DNA of 64,000 bases from Marinirhabdus sp963799365 (GCA_963799365.1 CAWCWV010000013.1:76581-140580), one strand, 5' to 3'. Positions 8,581 through 17,491 are shown, counted from the first letter of the stretch. Numbers and translations: made by a program. Notes: generated from the sequence alone by a model not told the origin.

Positions 8581-9061
8581 AACATCAATGAAATATCTAA
8601 CTCAAATTTTAATAATTTTTATCACTAATACTTTTATGGGACAAATCAAAGTTTTTAAAGAAAATTCAAATTATAGTGGAGATGTAATTTGTAATATCAA
8701 AGATGGAAAAGTTTATAAAGATAAATCCTCGTATAGTGGAGATATCCTTTACACCATCAAAGGAAATAAAATTTACAAAGAAAATTCAACCTACTCAGGA
8801 AACATCATTTATACAATCTCTAATGGGAAAGTGTATGAAGGTAATTCAACCTATTCAGGGGACATTTTATATACTATCAAGGATGGGAAAGTCTATAAGG
8901 GTAATTCTACATACTCAGGAAATATCCTCCTAACAATAAAAGATGGAAAGGTGTATGACGGGAACTCCACTTTTTCAGGGAACATTCTCTTTAACATTGA
9001 TGAATTTGTTTCCATCGAAGAATTAATGGCAATTTATCACACTTTCAAATACAATTTTTAA
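8573..9061 (+). CDS. Secreted repeat protein with six 20-residue repeats
   Basis: A signal peptide (residues 1-23, ITNTFMGQ) precedes about six near-identical 20-residue repeats with consensus KVYxxNSTYSGDILYTIxDG, then a short ELMAIYHTFKY tail. The regular YSG...YTI pattern implies a propeller-like or solenoid beta structure; flavobacterial proteins of this type are sometimes annotated as beta-flower proteins, a name I give only tentatively. The start overlaps the upstream gene by 8 bp; an ATG at 8588 is an alternative that keeps the signal peptide. The next gene follows after 1 bp. It is probably exported with the SH3 membrane protein as its partner. Function unknown. Confidence 0.7.
   Translation: MIKTSMKYLTQILIIFITNTFMGQIKVFKENSNYSGDVICNIKDGKVYKDKSSYSGDILYTIKGNKIYKENSTYSGNIIYTISNGKVYEGNSTYSGDILYTIKDGKVYKGNSTYSGNILLTIKDGKVYDGNSTFSGNILFNIDEFVSIEELMAIYHTFKYNF
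8647..9003 (+). repeat. Six tandem 60-bp in-frame coding repeats
   Basis: The 20-residue repeats of the secreted protein correspond to 60-bp DNA repeats with strongly conserved cores such as AATTCAACCTACTCAGGAAA. The unit length is a multiple of three, so copy-number change by slippage or recombination would keep the frame. Confidence 0.75.
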
Positions 9062-9062
9062 T

Positions 9063-9671
9063 ATGGGATTGGATATACAAGAATTCTTAAATAAATATTT
9101 AATCGATCAGGTTTTTGATATTTGGGATGATCATAGTGGGGTTAGTCCCGAATATTTCAATAATTCGATGACATTGATTTTCGATTTTGAAAGCTTCAAT
9201 GACATTTATAAAATCTCAAAAGATTATAAGAATGAAATCTATGGTCATTATTTTCAGAAAGGTTGGACTTCAAATATCTATCTGAAAATTTATAATTATG
9301 AGGAACCTGATATTGATTTAGAAATTTCGTTAGTAAGACATTATAAATCAAACGACAAGGTATTTTGTTTAGACATTACTGATATAGAAATGTTGAAGAT
9401 ACTCCAATTAAATCACTTAAATATCATCCAAGAACTAATGTTCTATGCTGACTCAAAAGGTTTTGAAGTTACCTATGGATTGGATAACTTACTGATCATT
9501 TTTATTGATAACAGAGAATATTTCATTGAAAATATTTCAGGACAGATATTTATTACTGATAGACAAGATGGAGTTACTCACAAACTTAAACAAAACACCC
9601 TTGAAGAAATAAAATCATTTCTTTTCCCTAAATTAATGAGAAAAGAAAAATTAGAAACTCTTACTGAATAA
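9063..9671 (+). CDS. Unknown cytosolic 202-aa protein
   Basis: No family is recognised. There is no signal peptide or membrane helix. The sequence alternates acidic helices with short hydrophobic strands (MTLIFDFESF, LIIFIDNREYFIENISGQIFITD), which suggests a compact alpha/beta fold similar in feel to small immunity or SMI1/KNR4-type proteins, although the diagnostic motifs of those are not evident. It is the last gene of the 7141-9671 operon, 1 bp after the repeat-protein gene, and is followed by a strong terminator. It would act with its two envelope partners or as their cytosolic regulator. Confidence 0.55.
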   Translation: MGLDIQEFLNKYLIDQVFDIWDDHSGVSPEYFNNSMTLIFDFESFNDIYKISKDYKNEIYGHYFQKGWTSNIYLKIYNYEEPDIDLEISLVRHYKSNDKVFCLDITDIEMLKILQLNHLNIIQELMFYADSKGFEVTYGLDNLLIIFIDNREYFIENISGQIFITDRQDGVTHKLKQNTLEEIKSFLFPKLMRKEKLETLTE

Positions 9672-9682
9672 CTTAACTTTAT

Positions 9683-9711
9683 AAATCCCACACAATCAGT
9701 GGGATTTTTTT
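9683..9711 (+). terminator. Rho-independent terminator of the 7141-9671 operon
   Basis: A perfect 9-bp stem (AAATCCCAC/GTGGGATTT) with a 7-base loop is followed by a T run. It lies 12 bp after the operon's last stop codon. Confidence 0.8.
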
Positions 9712-9752
9712 GGTCTCAATAATAAAACCATCCGATTCTGGAAATCCGTTAG

Positions 9753-9782
9753 GGGGAAAGTTTAAAATTCTTTAATTTCCCC
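9753..9782. promoter_or_regulatory. Inverted repeat upstream of hsdM, possible operator
   Basis: GGGGAAA (9753-9759) and TTTCCCC (9776-9782) form perfect arms, with partly symmetric TTTAAA/TTTAA inside. The site ends 17 bp before the hsdM start and is the most GC-skewed sequence in the spacer. It could bind a repressor of the restriction operon or form a 5'UTR hairpin that limits hsdM translation. Confidence 0.4.
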
Positions 9783-9799
9783 GTAAATAAAATTAACCA

Positions 9800-11503
9800 A
9801 TGTCAAACGATCAAGAAATTTCAAGTTTTATATGGAACGTATGTGATGACGTGTTACGAGGTCTATTTAAGCAACATGAATATGGCGATGTCATTTTACC
9901 ATTTGTTGTCCTTAGAAGATTAGATTGTGTTATTGAACCTCATAAAGATGAAATCATACAATTATACAACGAGTTAAAGGATGAAGTTGATCCTACTCCC
10001 ATCATAGAGAAACAAACTCGTCTAAAATTCTTTAACCACTCTAACTATGATCTTCAAAGATTGAAAGAAGATTCAGGGAAGTTAAAGGTTAATTTCCCGA
10101 ACTACATTAATGGTTTTTCTCAAAATGTGTTTGAGATTTTAGAGAACTTTCAATTAGAAAAACCTGTCGAGAAACTTTTAAAAAACAATAGACTCTACCT
10201 TCTCATAGATAAATTCACAGAGGTTGATCTTCATCCTGATGTTGTGGATAACCACACCATGGGTCAGATTTTTGAAAGATTACTTCGTCAGTTCTCAGAA
10301 ATCTCAAATGAAACAAGTGGGGAACACTACACACCAAGAGATGTGGTGAAACTATTGGTTTCTTTGGTTTTTGCCGAAGGAAAAGAGAATCTAAAAGGGG
10401 AAGGAATTATTCGTTCCATTTTTGATCCATGTGCGGGAACAGGGGGAATCTTGACTTTGGGAAAACAGTGGATAGAACAGAAAATTGATGATAAAGTTTT
10501 GGTCAATCTCTATGGACAAGAGTTAAATCCACAAACCTATTCCATTTGTAAGTCTGACATGTTAATCAGTGGTGAAGACCCTGATAATATAAAATTGGGG
10601 TCGTCATTGTCAAACGATCAATTTGAAGGTAGAAAGTTCGATTACATGATTACGAATCCTCCATTTGGAGTGAGTTGGAAAGGTGAAAAAGAATTTATAG
10701 ATACTGAAAGTGGAAATCCAATGGGAAGGTTTTCTGTGGGAACTCCCCGATCTTCGGATGGATCACTATTGTTCCTTCAACATATGATATCCAAGATGAA
10801 AGATGAAGGGTCAAGGATTGGTGTTGTATTTAACGGATCACCTTTATTTACGGGAGACGCAGGAAGTGGAGAAAGTGAGATACGAAAGTGGATAATTGAA
10901 AATGATAGGTTAGAATGTGTAGTTTCACTCCCCGACCAATTATTCTTTAACACTGGAATCTCCACCTACATTTGGATAGTAAATAACAAGAAAAGTAAAA
11001 GAAGAAAAGGAAAGATTCAACTCATAGATGGTTCATCTTTTTTCAAATCTATAAAGTCATTAGGAAGTAAAAGAAAATCGATTTCAAGTATTCAAAGAGA
11101 TGAATTGGTAAAAGAATATACTGATTTTACAGAGTCTGAATTCTCAAAGATATATGACAATGAGTTCTTCGGTTATACCAAAGTAGTAGTAGAACAACCC
11201 CAAGAAGAAAACGGTGTCATTCAAACCAAAAAAGACGGAACTCCTAAACCCAACACTTCAAAACGAGATAATGAGAGAATACCTCTAACTGAAAATATTG
11301 AAGAATATTTCGAAAGAGAAGTCAAACCTCATTTACCGAAAGCTTGGATGGAAAGAGATAAAGATAAAGTTGGATATGAAATTAACTTTTCCAAATACTT
11401 CTACAAATTCCAACCTCTACGAAGTGTGGAAGAAATCACTCAGGATTTATTGGAATTAGAGAAAGAAAGTGAAGGTATTTTTAAAGAGATCGTCAATGTC
11501 TAA
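9800..11503 (+). CDS. hsdM: Type I restriction-modification methyltransferase subunit
   Basis: This 567-residue protein has the HsdM layout: a helical N-terminal domain (WNVCDDVLRGLFKQHEYGDVILPFVVLRRLD), the conserved GEHYTPRDVVKLL motif near 175, SAM-binding motif FDPCAGTGG near 209 and catalytic NPPFG near 286, which indicates N6-adenine methylation. The C-terminal part contacts HsdS. It would form the M2S modification core and, with HsdR, the restriction complex. It opens a tightly packed five-gene operon ending at 17485, and its stop overlaps the next start by 8 bp. Length is normal for this subtype. Confidence 0.95.
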   Translation: MSNDQEISSFIWNVCDDVLRGLFKQHEYGDVILPFVVLRRLDCVIEPHKDEIIQLYNELKDEVDPTPIIEKQTRLKFFNHSNYDLQRLKEDSGKLKVNFPNYINGFSQNVFEILENFQLEKPVEKLLKNNRLYLLIDKFTEVDLHPDVVDNHTMGQIFERLLRQFSEISNETSGEHYTPRDVVKLLVSLVFAEGKENLKGEGIIRSIFDPCAGTGGILTLGKQWIEQKIDDKVLVNLYGQELNPQTYSICKSDMLISGEDPDNIKLGSSLSNDQFEGRKFDYMITNPPFGVSWKGEKEFIDTESGNPMGRFSVGTPRSSDGSLLFLQHMISKMKDEGSRIGVVFNGSPLFTGDAGSGESEIRKWIIENDRLECVVSLPDQLFFNTGISTYIWIVNNKKSKRRKGKIQLIDGSSFFKSIKSLGSKRKSISSIQRDELVKEYTDFTESEFSKIYDNEFFGYTKVVVEQPQEENGVIQTKKDGTPKPNTSKRDNERIPLTENIEEYFEREVKPHLPKAWMERDKDKVGYEINFSKYFYKFQPLRSVEEITQDLLELEKESEGIFKEIVNV

Positions 11504-12083
11504 CTCTTACAAAATAGAAATATCGGGATTGGATGATGTTTGTAATTTCGTTGATAAATGGTCTCCACTTTATTCTTATAAAAATGAATATAAGTATGAT
11601 CAGTTTATATTAACTGCGTTAGATGACAAAAACTCTTTTGTTGAAATGTTCAAGTGGAAGAATGGAACTGGTGATGTTATCTCCAAACCTAAAATGAAAT
11701 CAGTTTTAGGATATTGGGACAAAATTGATGTATTACGAAATCTAAAATCCAGTTTTAGTTGGGAAGTTTTTGAAGAAGAATTCCAACCGCAAAAAAGTTC
11801 ATCTATTTGGAAATTATTTCTACTTCATATAATGAATCCAAAAGAATTTCCAATTTTTGACCAACATGTTTTTAGATCATACAACTTCTTCACTAATGGT
11901 CAAATTCAAGATATACCTGACAGTGATAATCAGAAATTTCAAGTCTTTAAATCAAAATACAAAGATTGGTTTAAAGAATTGGTTGATGACAAAGTTCCTC
12001 CAAAAAAATTGGATGAATCATTATTCTGTTATGGTCAGATGTTAAAGGGATTGAAAAAATACTCAGTTAAGATAATTAGATGA
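11496..12083 (+). CDS. Unknown protein inserted in the hsd operon
   Basis: The ATG at 11496 sits inside the hsdM stop region (8-bp overlap), and its stop overlaps the hsdS start by 4 bp, so it is translationally coupled to both. A GTG at 11469 is a less likely start. The 195-residue product has a segment IWKLFLLHIMNPKEFPIFDQHVFRSY that recalls the helix-hairpin-helix/glycosylase-like proteins with an NPxxFPIxDxxVxRa motif, but I cannot confirm that. It is not a standard type I subunit. Likely roles are an accessory DNA-repair or DNA-binding factor, or a modulator of the restriction complex. Confidence 0.65.
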   Translation: MSNSYKIEISGLDDVCNFVDKWSPLYSYKNEYKYDQFILTALDDKNSFVEMFKWKNGTGDVISKPKMKSVLGYWDKIDVLRNLKSSFSWEVFEEEFQPQKSSSIWKLFLLHIMNPKEFPIFDQHVFRSYNFFTNGQIQDIPDSDNQKFQVFKSKYKDWFKELVDDKVPPKKLDESLFCYGQMLKGLKKYSVKIIR

Positions 12084-13373
12084 GAAAGAAATATTCTGAA
12101 TACAAGATTTTAGGTCTTGAATGGTTATATGAATACCCGATACATTGGAAATCTGGTAGATTAAGATACCTATGTGATATTACAACTGGTGAAAAGGATA
12201 CTATTAACCAGACTGATGATGGTGAATATCCATTTTTTGTTCGTTCCAAGGATGTAAAAAAGATAGATACATATTCTTTTGATGGGGAAGCAATTTTAAC
12301 AGCTGGTGATGGTGATATTTGTAAGATTTGGCATCATATCAACTGTAAGTTCGATTTTCACCAAAGAGTTTATATGTTGTATAATTTTGACAAGGTATTA
12401 GGAAGGTTTCTATATTATTTTTTATCAGAAAATTTCATTCACGAAGTATTTAAATTATCAGCTGAAATCAACGGTAGATTCACTTCGACTACCATTTTTT
12501 CATAATTTTCCAGTTGTATATCCTTCTATAAATGAACAAAAACAAATTGTTTATTATCTCGATAACAAAATGGGGTTGATTGATTCCATAATAAAAAAGA
12601 AACAACGAAAAATTAAACTCCTTAAAGAAAAACGGACTTCCTTAATCAATGAATCCGTTACAAGGGGACTTGACCCCAATGTTAAAATGAAAGACTCAGG
12701 AGTTGAGTGGATTGGTGAGATTCCAGAAGAATGGGTAATATCAAAATTAAAATATGATTCACTAAAACCTGTGAGATATGGTTTAAACATTAGTAGTAAA
12801 AATTATATTGATAATGGATTAAGGTTTATTCGCATAACTGACATTACAGATTGGGGAGAATTAATATTAAATAAAGGGAAATTTTTAAATAAAGAACTGG
12901 TTGATGAAGATTTTCGTCTTGAAAAATATGATGTTTTATTTTGTAGAAGTGGGGCTACTGTTGGGAAATCATATTTACATCTTTATGAAAACAATGAATA
13001 TACGTCTGGGGGTTATTTAGTAAGATTTAATTTTGGGAACTATTTTTATTCCAAATTTATCTTTTACTTCTCCAAATCAAGTTGTTTTAAAGATTGGATA
13101 AAACTGAATACTGTTGTTTCAACAATTGAAAATGTTAATGGTGAAAAATATTCAAACCTACAATATCCTCTTCCAAATAATGATCAAATTGAAGATATAG
13201 TGAAATTTTTAGATAGTAATATTTCAGAGATTTTCCAATTAATCGATTTCGAAAAGAAAAAAATTATAAAATTAAAAGAGTATCGTCAATCTCTTATTTC
13301 AGAAGTAGTGACAGGAAAAATTAGAGTCTGTGAGGAAGATCTGTCTATAAAACAACCAATACACCAAGAATGA
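12080..13373 (+). pseudogene. hsdS: Type I specificity subunit, frameshifted at a T6 tract
   Basis: The first frame (12080-12505) encodes the start of target-recognition domain 1 (YPIHWKSGRLRYL; FHQRVYMLYNF; GRFTSTTIF) and stops right after a run of six T at 12495-12500. Reading five T instead of six gives TIFHNFPVVYPSINEQKQIV, the usual end of a TRD, and runs straight into the second frame. That frame holds the central conserved helix (IIKKKQRKIKLLKEKRTSLI), TRD2 (SGVEWIGEIPEEWVISKLKY) and the distal helix. The intact protein would be about 431 residues. Overlaps of 4 bp on each side fix it in the operon. Without repair, complex specificity would be lost or altered. Phase variation, mutation or sequencing error are possible. 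Confidence 0.85.
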
Positions 13374-16321
13374 GAAATCCAAACGAAGATAGATTTGAGA
13401 CTCACATTGAGAACTCCTTAAATAAGTATGATTACACATCTCGATTGTATTCGGAATATGACAGAGTTCATTGTGTTATTGAGGAAGATTTTATAGGGTT
13501 TATCAAAGAAACTCAACGAGAAGAATATGACAAACTATATTCTCAATTTGACACCTCCACAGATAAACAACTAATCAAGGTATTCAATGATACCATTTCT
13601 AAAAGAGGGGTTGTAGATGTTCTTCGAAAAGGAGTCAATACAAGAGGATGTTCATTTGATCTTGTGTATTTCCAACCCAGTAGTGGATTAAATCCCGATC
13701 ACGAAGATCTGTATAAAAAGAACAGATTCGTGGTGGTAAGACAACTCCACTATTCCATCAAAAATGAAAACTCCATTGATATGGTTTTATTCCTTAACGG
13801 AATTCCCATAATCACTATGGAGTTGAAAAACCAACTCACAGGACAGAATATTTTAAATTCAGAACGACAATACAAGGAAGACAGAAATCCTTTGGGAGAA
13901 CCCCTACTTCAATTTAAGAGGTGTTTAGTCCATTTTTGTGTGGATAATGACCGAGTTTCTATGACCACTCGTTTGAGTGGTGTAAAAACAAGATTTCTCC
14001 CTTACAATAAGGGTATCGATAATCCATCAGTAAAGGATGACTATAAAAGTGAATACTTATGGAACGACATTTTAAAACCCGATTCACTTTTAGATATCAT
14101 CGAAAATTTTGTCTTGGTTTCCATTGAAACAGATAAAACGTGGAGTGTGAAACATCAGAAAGTAGTCGAGGAAAAAAGTGAAGTGTTGATATTCCCTCGA
14201 TACCACCAATTAGATGTCATCAGAAAACTTCGAAATCAAATAAAAAAAGACGGAGTAGGTCATAATTACTTAATACAACATACTACTGGTTCGGGAAAAT
14301 CCTATTCCATTGGTTGGTTATCACACACCTTGACTTCTTTATACAGATCAAAGGATGACACTAATAGAATGTTCGACACCATCTTGGTAATTACAGATCG
14401 TAAGGTCCTTGACAAACAATTACAGAATACACTAAAATCGTTAGAACAAACTACTGGGGTGGTTAATCCTATCGACATCAACTCCAAACAACTCAAATTA
14501 TACCTTGAAAAAGGAAAAGATATTATCGTCACCACCATTCAGAAATTCCCTTTTGTGTCGGAAACTATTTCCCAATTAAAAGGAAAACGATTTGGGGTTG
14601 TTATAGACGAGGTTCATTCTTCACAAAGTGGAGAAACATCTAAACATTTGAAAAAGGCGTTAGGAGTGGTCGAAAATGGTTCTGAGGATGAAGAGGAATT
14701 AGATTATGAAGAAGTAATTCGAAGAGAAATAGAAGCTCGTGGGAAACAAGACCATATTTCTTTTTTCGGATTTACTGGAACTCCTAAGAATAAAACATTA
14801 CGATTATTCGGTGAAAAAAACGAAGATGGAAACTATGCTCCGTTTCATTCGTATTCTATGAAACAATCTATTTACGAAGGTTTTACCCTTGATGTCTTGG
14901 AACATTATACCACTTACAAAAGGTTATTCAAAGTCAAACAGAAAAATGACGAGGATAAAGAACTACCTGAAAGTAAGGCGATGAGTGTTTTAGTTGATTA
15001 TGTTGATAGTCATCGTAAAGTTGTAGAACAAAAGGTTTCTATTATTTTGAATCAGTTTATAGGTCATACTTCGAAGAAGATAAATGGTCAAGGTCGTGGG
15101 ATGGTAGTTGTAAGATCAAGGAAACATTGTGTTCTCTTCTTTCTTGAAATGAAAAAACAGATGAGAGAACGAGGACTTCCCTATTCTTGTTTAGTAGCAT
15201 TTAGTGATAAAGTATCATTGGATGGAAAAGAATACACAGAATCCTCTCTAAACACCGAAAATGGAATGGAGGGGTCAAGTATCCCTGATGGACTCAAAGA
15301 TCCACGATTTCGTATCCTAATCGTGTCAAACAAGTTTCAAACTGGTTTTGATGAACCACTCATCCACTCCATGTTCGTAGATAAAAAATTAAGTGGAGTT
15401 CAATGTGTTCAAACCTTATCTCGACTCAACAGAACAAAATCAGGTAAGACAGACACATTTGTATTGGACTTTGTAAATGACACAGAAGATATTGTGGAGT
15501 CATTTCAGGATTATTACACTTCGACCATCTTAGTAGGTGAAGTAGATCCCGATCACCTATACGGACTTCAATACGACATAGAATCTTTTAATTTATTTAC
15601 GGATGATCAGGTAGAGAGGTTTTGTAAAGAATTTTATAAGATTACTGACACCGATGAGAAACTTCAACCCATCATTGAGGAAGTAATCGATAAATGGAAA
15701 GAGTTAGAGAATGATGAAATGAGGATGGGATTTAAATCTAAGATTCAATCATTTATCAGGTTATATTCTTATATCTCACAAATCATCAAGTTTCAAGAAA
15801 TACAATGGGAAAAACTCTTTGTTTTCCTGAGATATGTGAATAAGAAACTTCCAAAACGAGATAATGAGAGAATAGACATCACAGATGCCGTAGATCTAAA
15901 CTCATTAAGAATCCAAATGATGGGGGAATCCAACCTTTCACTCCAAGATCGAAAAGGAGAATTATACCCAATTGGTGAGGATGGCACAGGCGGAGTTAAT
16001 GAACCTGAGTATTCTCTGTTATCACAAATAATTTCAAGACTGAATGAAGTGTATGGAATTGATTTAACAGAAGAGGATTTGATAGACTTGAAACATGTTG
16101 AAGAACGAATGAGGAAAAATCAGGATTTGGAGTCAGTAATGGTTGGTAACAACACTGAGGACGACAAAAAAGATTTCTTCAAAAAGGTGATGAAAGATGA
16201 AGTCAGTGAATACTATGGAGATCGGTTAGGGTTCTATAAAAAAATCATGAACACTAAGGTATTCCCAATGATCTTGGATGGACTATATCGAGAGTATAAT
16301 CGTAATACACCAGGTTTATAA
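13370..16321 (+). CDS. hsdR: Type I restriction endonuclease/translocase subunit
   Basis: This 983-residue HsdR has an N-terminal PD-(D/E)XK nuclease (IDMVLFLNG then IITMELKNQLTGQ, giving the D and ExK residues), helicase Walker A HTTGSGKS near residue 304, DEVH box (VVIDEVHSS) near 410, motif III FFGFTGTPKNKT near 463 and motif VI QTLSRLNR near 685. It uses ATP to translocate DNA and cleaves distant from unmethylated sites. Its start overlaps hsdS by 4 bp. All key motifs are present, so the subunit appears functional, but it needs a working HsdS to be recruited to a target. Confidence 0.95.
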   Translation: MRNPNEDRFETHIENSLNKYDYTSRLYSEYDRVHCVIEEDFIGFIKETQREEYDKLYSQFDTSTDKQLIKVFNDTISKRGVVDVLRKGVNTRGCSFDLVYFQPSSGLNPDHEDLYKKNRFVVVRQLHYSIKNENSIDMVLFLNGIPIITMELKNQLTGQNILNSERQYKEDRNPLGEPLLQFKRCLVHFCVDNDRVSMTTRLSGVKTRFLPYNKGIDNPSVKDDYKSEYLWNDILKPDSLLDIIENFVLVSIETDKTWSVKHQKVVEEKSEVLIFPRYHQLDVIRKLRNQIKKDGVGHNYLIQHTTGSGKSYSIGWLSHTLTSLYRSKDDTNRMFDTILVITDRKVLDKQLQNTLKSLEQTTGVVNPIDINSKQLKLYLEKGKDIIVTTIQKFPFVSETISQLKGKRFGVVIDEVHSSQSGETSKHLKKALGVVENGSEDEEELDYEEVIRREIEARGKQDHISFFGFTGTPKNKTLRLFGEKNEDGNYAPFHSYSMKQSIYEGFTLDVLEHYTTYKRLFKVKQKNDEDKELPESKAMSVLVDYVDSHRKVVEQKVSIILNQFIGHTSKKINGQGRGMVVVRSRKHCVLFFLEMKKQMRERGLPYSCLVAFSDKVSLDGKEYTESSLNTENGMEGSSIPDGLKDPRFRILIVSNKFQTGFDEPLIHSMFVDKKLSGVQCVQTLSRLNRTKSGKTDTFVLDFVNDTEDIVESFQDYYTSTILVGEVDPDHLYGLQYDIESFNLFTDDQVERFCKEFYKITDTDEKLQPIIEEVIDKWKELENDEMRMGFKSKIQSFIRLYSYISQIIKFQEIQWEKLFVFLRYVNKKLPKRDNERIDITDAVDLNSLRIQMMGESNLSLQDRKGELYPIGEDGTGGVNEPEYSLLSQIISRLNEVYGIDLTEEDLIDLKHVEERMRKNQDLESVMVGNNTEDDKKDFFKKVMKDEVSEYYGDRLGFYKKIMNTKVFPMILDGLYREYNRNTPGL

Positions 16322-17485
16322 ATGAGTAAAAAACTCAATTACAAAGAATTGATAGATAAATATTCAGAATTCTTATCTCAGGACATCCCTGAGATGGATG
16401 TAAGAAGAAAATCCTTTCTTGAATGTTCTGGACTAAACTATAAAGAACTTGTTAATAGTAATATTCTCCAATTCTACTTTGATCCAAATGAGGAACACGG
16501 TTTTGGAAACTTATTTTTGGAATCTCTTCTTTCATTTGTAGAAGAAGAAACGAGAAAAAGAATTCAAGAAAAATTTGAAATAGTTGAAGTAGTAAGAGAA
16601 TTTTCTACTAATTCAGGTCGTATTGACTTAATTATAAAAGGGTATGTTGAAGGTGTCAATCGGGTCCAATCAGTGGTTATCATTGAGAATAAAATTCATC
16701 ACTTTTTTGACAACAATCCTTTTGACGACTATTGGAAAAGTTTCCCTGAGGTTTCAGAAAAAGATAAAGTTGGAATTCTTCTCACATTAAATAAAGAAAA
16801 CTATTTACCTCCAAATTTTAAAAATATAACTCACAAAAAACTTATTACTAAGGTTTTTAATATCATAGGGGATCGTATCTCTCATTCAGATGACAGACAC
16901 CTTCTTTTCTTAAAAGACTATAAGTTAACGATTGATAATTTATCCGATATACCAAAGATGGAAGATTCTATAAAATTTATGTATGAACACGGACAGAAAA
17001 TAATACAACTAACCAAATTGGAAACTAAGGTTTTAAATGGTCTAAAAGAACAATGTAAAATTGTATTGAATGAAATTAATTTTTTAGAATTTAATTATGG
17101 ATTCAATAGTTCTAATGCTCACAGTTTCACTTTAAGTTCCATTCTCGATAATTTCACAATTAAACATTATGTTTTCTATAAAGAAATTTTCAATGAAAAA
17201 AGATTCGGGTTTCATACCTTTTCTTTAATTAGAGATCACCCTGATTTTACTCAATATTTTAACCAAAACAGACACAAATTTGATTATAGTATCAAAGAAA
17301 TTGATGTCGAGGATGTCAGTTATTGGGGTTCAGGAGAGGTAATGTATGGGGAATACTGGCCTGATAATTTGACTTTGGAAGAAGTATCTGACTTTGGTTC
17401 GTTATTTAAAAATCTTTTTATCGATAAGATAATTCCTTTCGAGAGATGGATTAGAGCAGAGTATGAGGAATTTAAAAACCAATAG
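16322..17485 (+). CDS. PD-(D/E)XK nuclease-superfamily protein
   Basis: The 387-residue protein begins immediately after the hsdR stop. Residues 35-140 carry the signature of the PDDEXK_4-like group: helical NILQFYFDPNEEHGFGNLFLESLL, then GRIDLIIKGY with the catalytic Asp, and VVIIENKIHH giving ExK. A second half of about 200 residues has no recognised domain and several Trp/Tyr-rich strands. Proteins of this type often travel with restriction-modification and other defence loci. Its zero-gap position makes it part of the hsd operon. It could be an extra nuclease or a repair-type accessory factor. Confidence 0.7.
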   Translation: MSKKLNYKELIDKYSEFLSQDIPEMDVRRKSFLECSGLNYKELVNSNILQFYFDPNEEHGFGNLFLESLLSFVEEETRKRIQEKFEIVEVVREFSTNSGRIDLIIKGYVEGVNRVQSVVIIENKIHHFFDNNPFDDYWKSFPEVSEKDKVGILLTLNKENYLPPNFKNITHKKLITKVFNIIGDRISHSDDRHLLFLKDYKLTIDNLSDIPKMEDSIKFMYEHGQKIIQLTKLETKVLNGLKEQCKIVLNEINFLEFNYGFNSSNAHSFTLSSILDNFTIKHYVFYKEIFNEKRFGFHTFSLIRDHPDFTQYFNQNRHKFDYSIKEIDVEDVSYWGSGEVMYGEYWPDNLTLEEVSDFGSLFKNLFIDKIIPFERWIRAEYEEFKNQ

Positions 17486-17491
17486 AGTAAT

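Noticed and set aside
8703..8933. Overlapping rightward frame in the 60-bp repeats
   Set aside because: It is periodic only because the DNA is repeated; the main frame has a signal peptide and clean repeats.
8647..9003. Considered as a CRISPR array
   Set aside because: Units are contiguous, coding and in frame, without unique spacers; no cas genes are present in the window.
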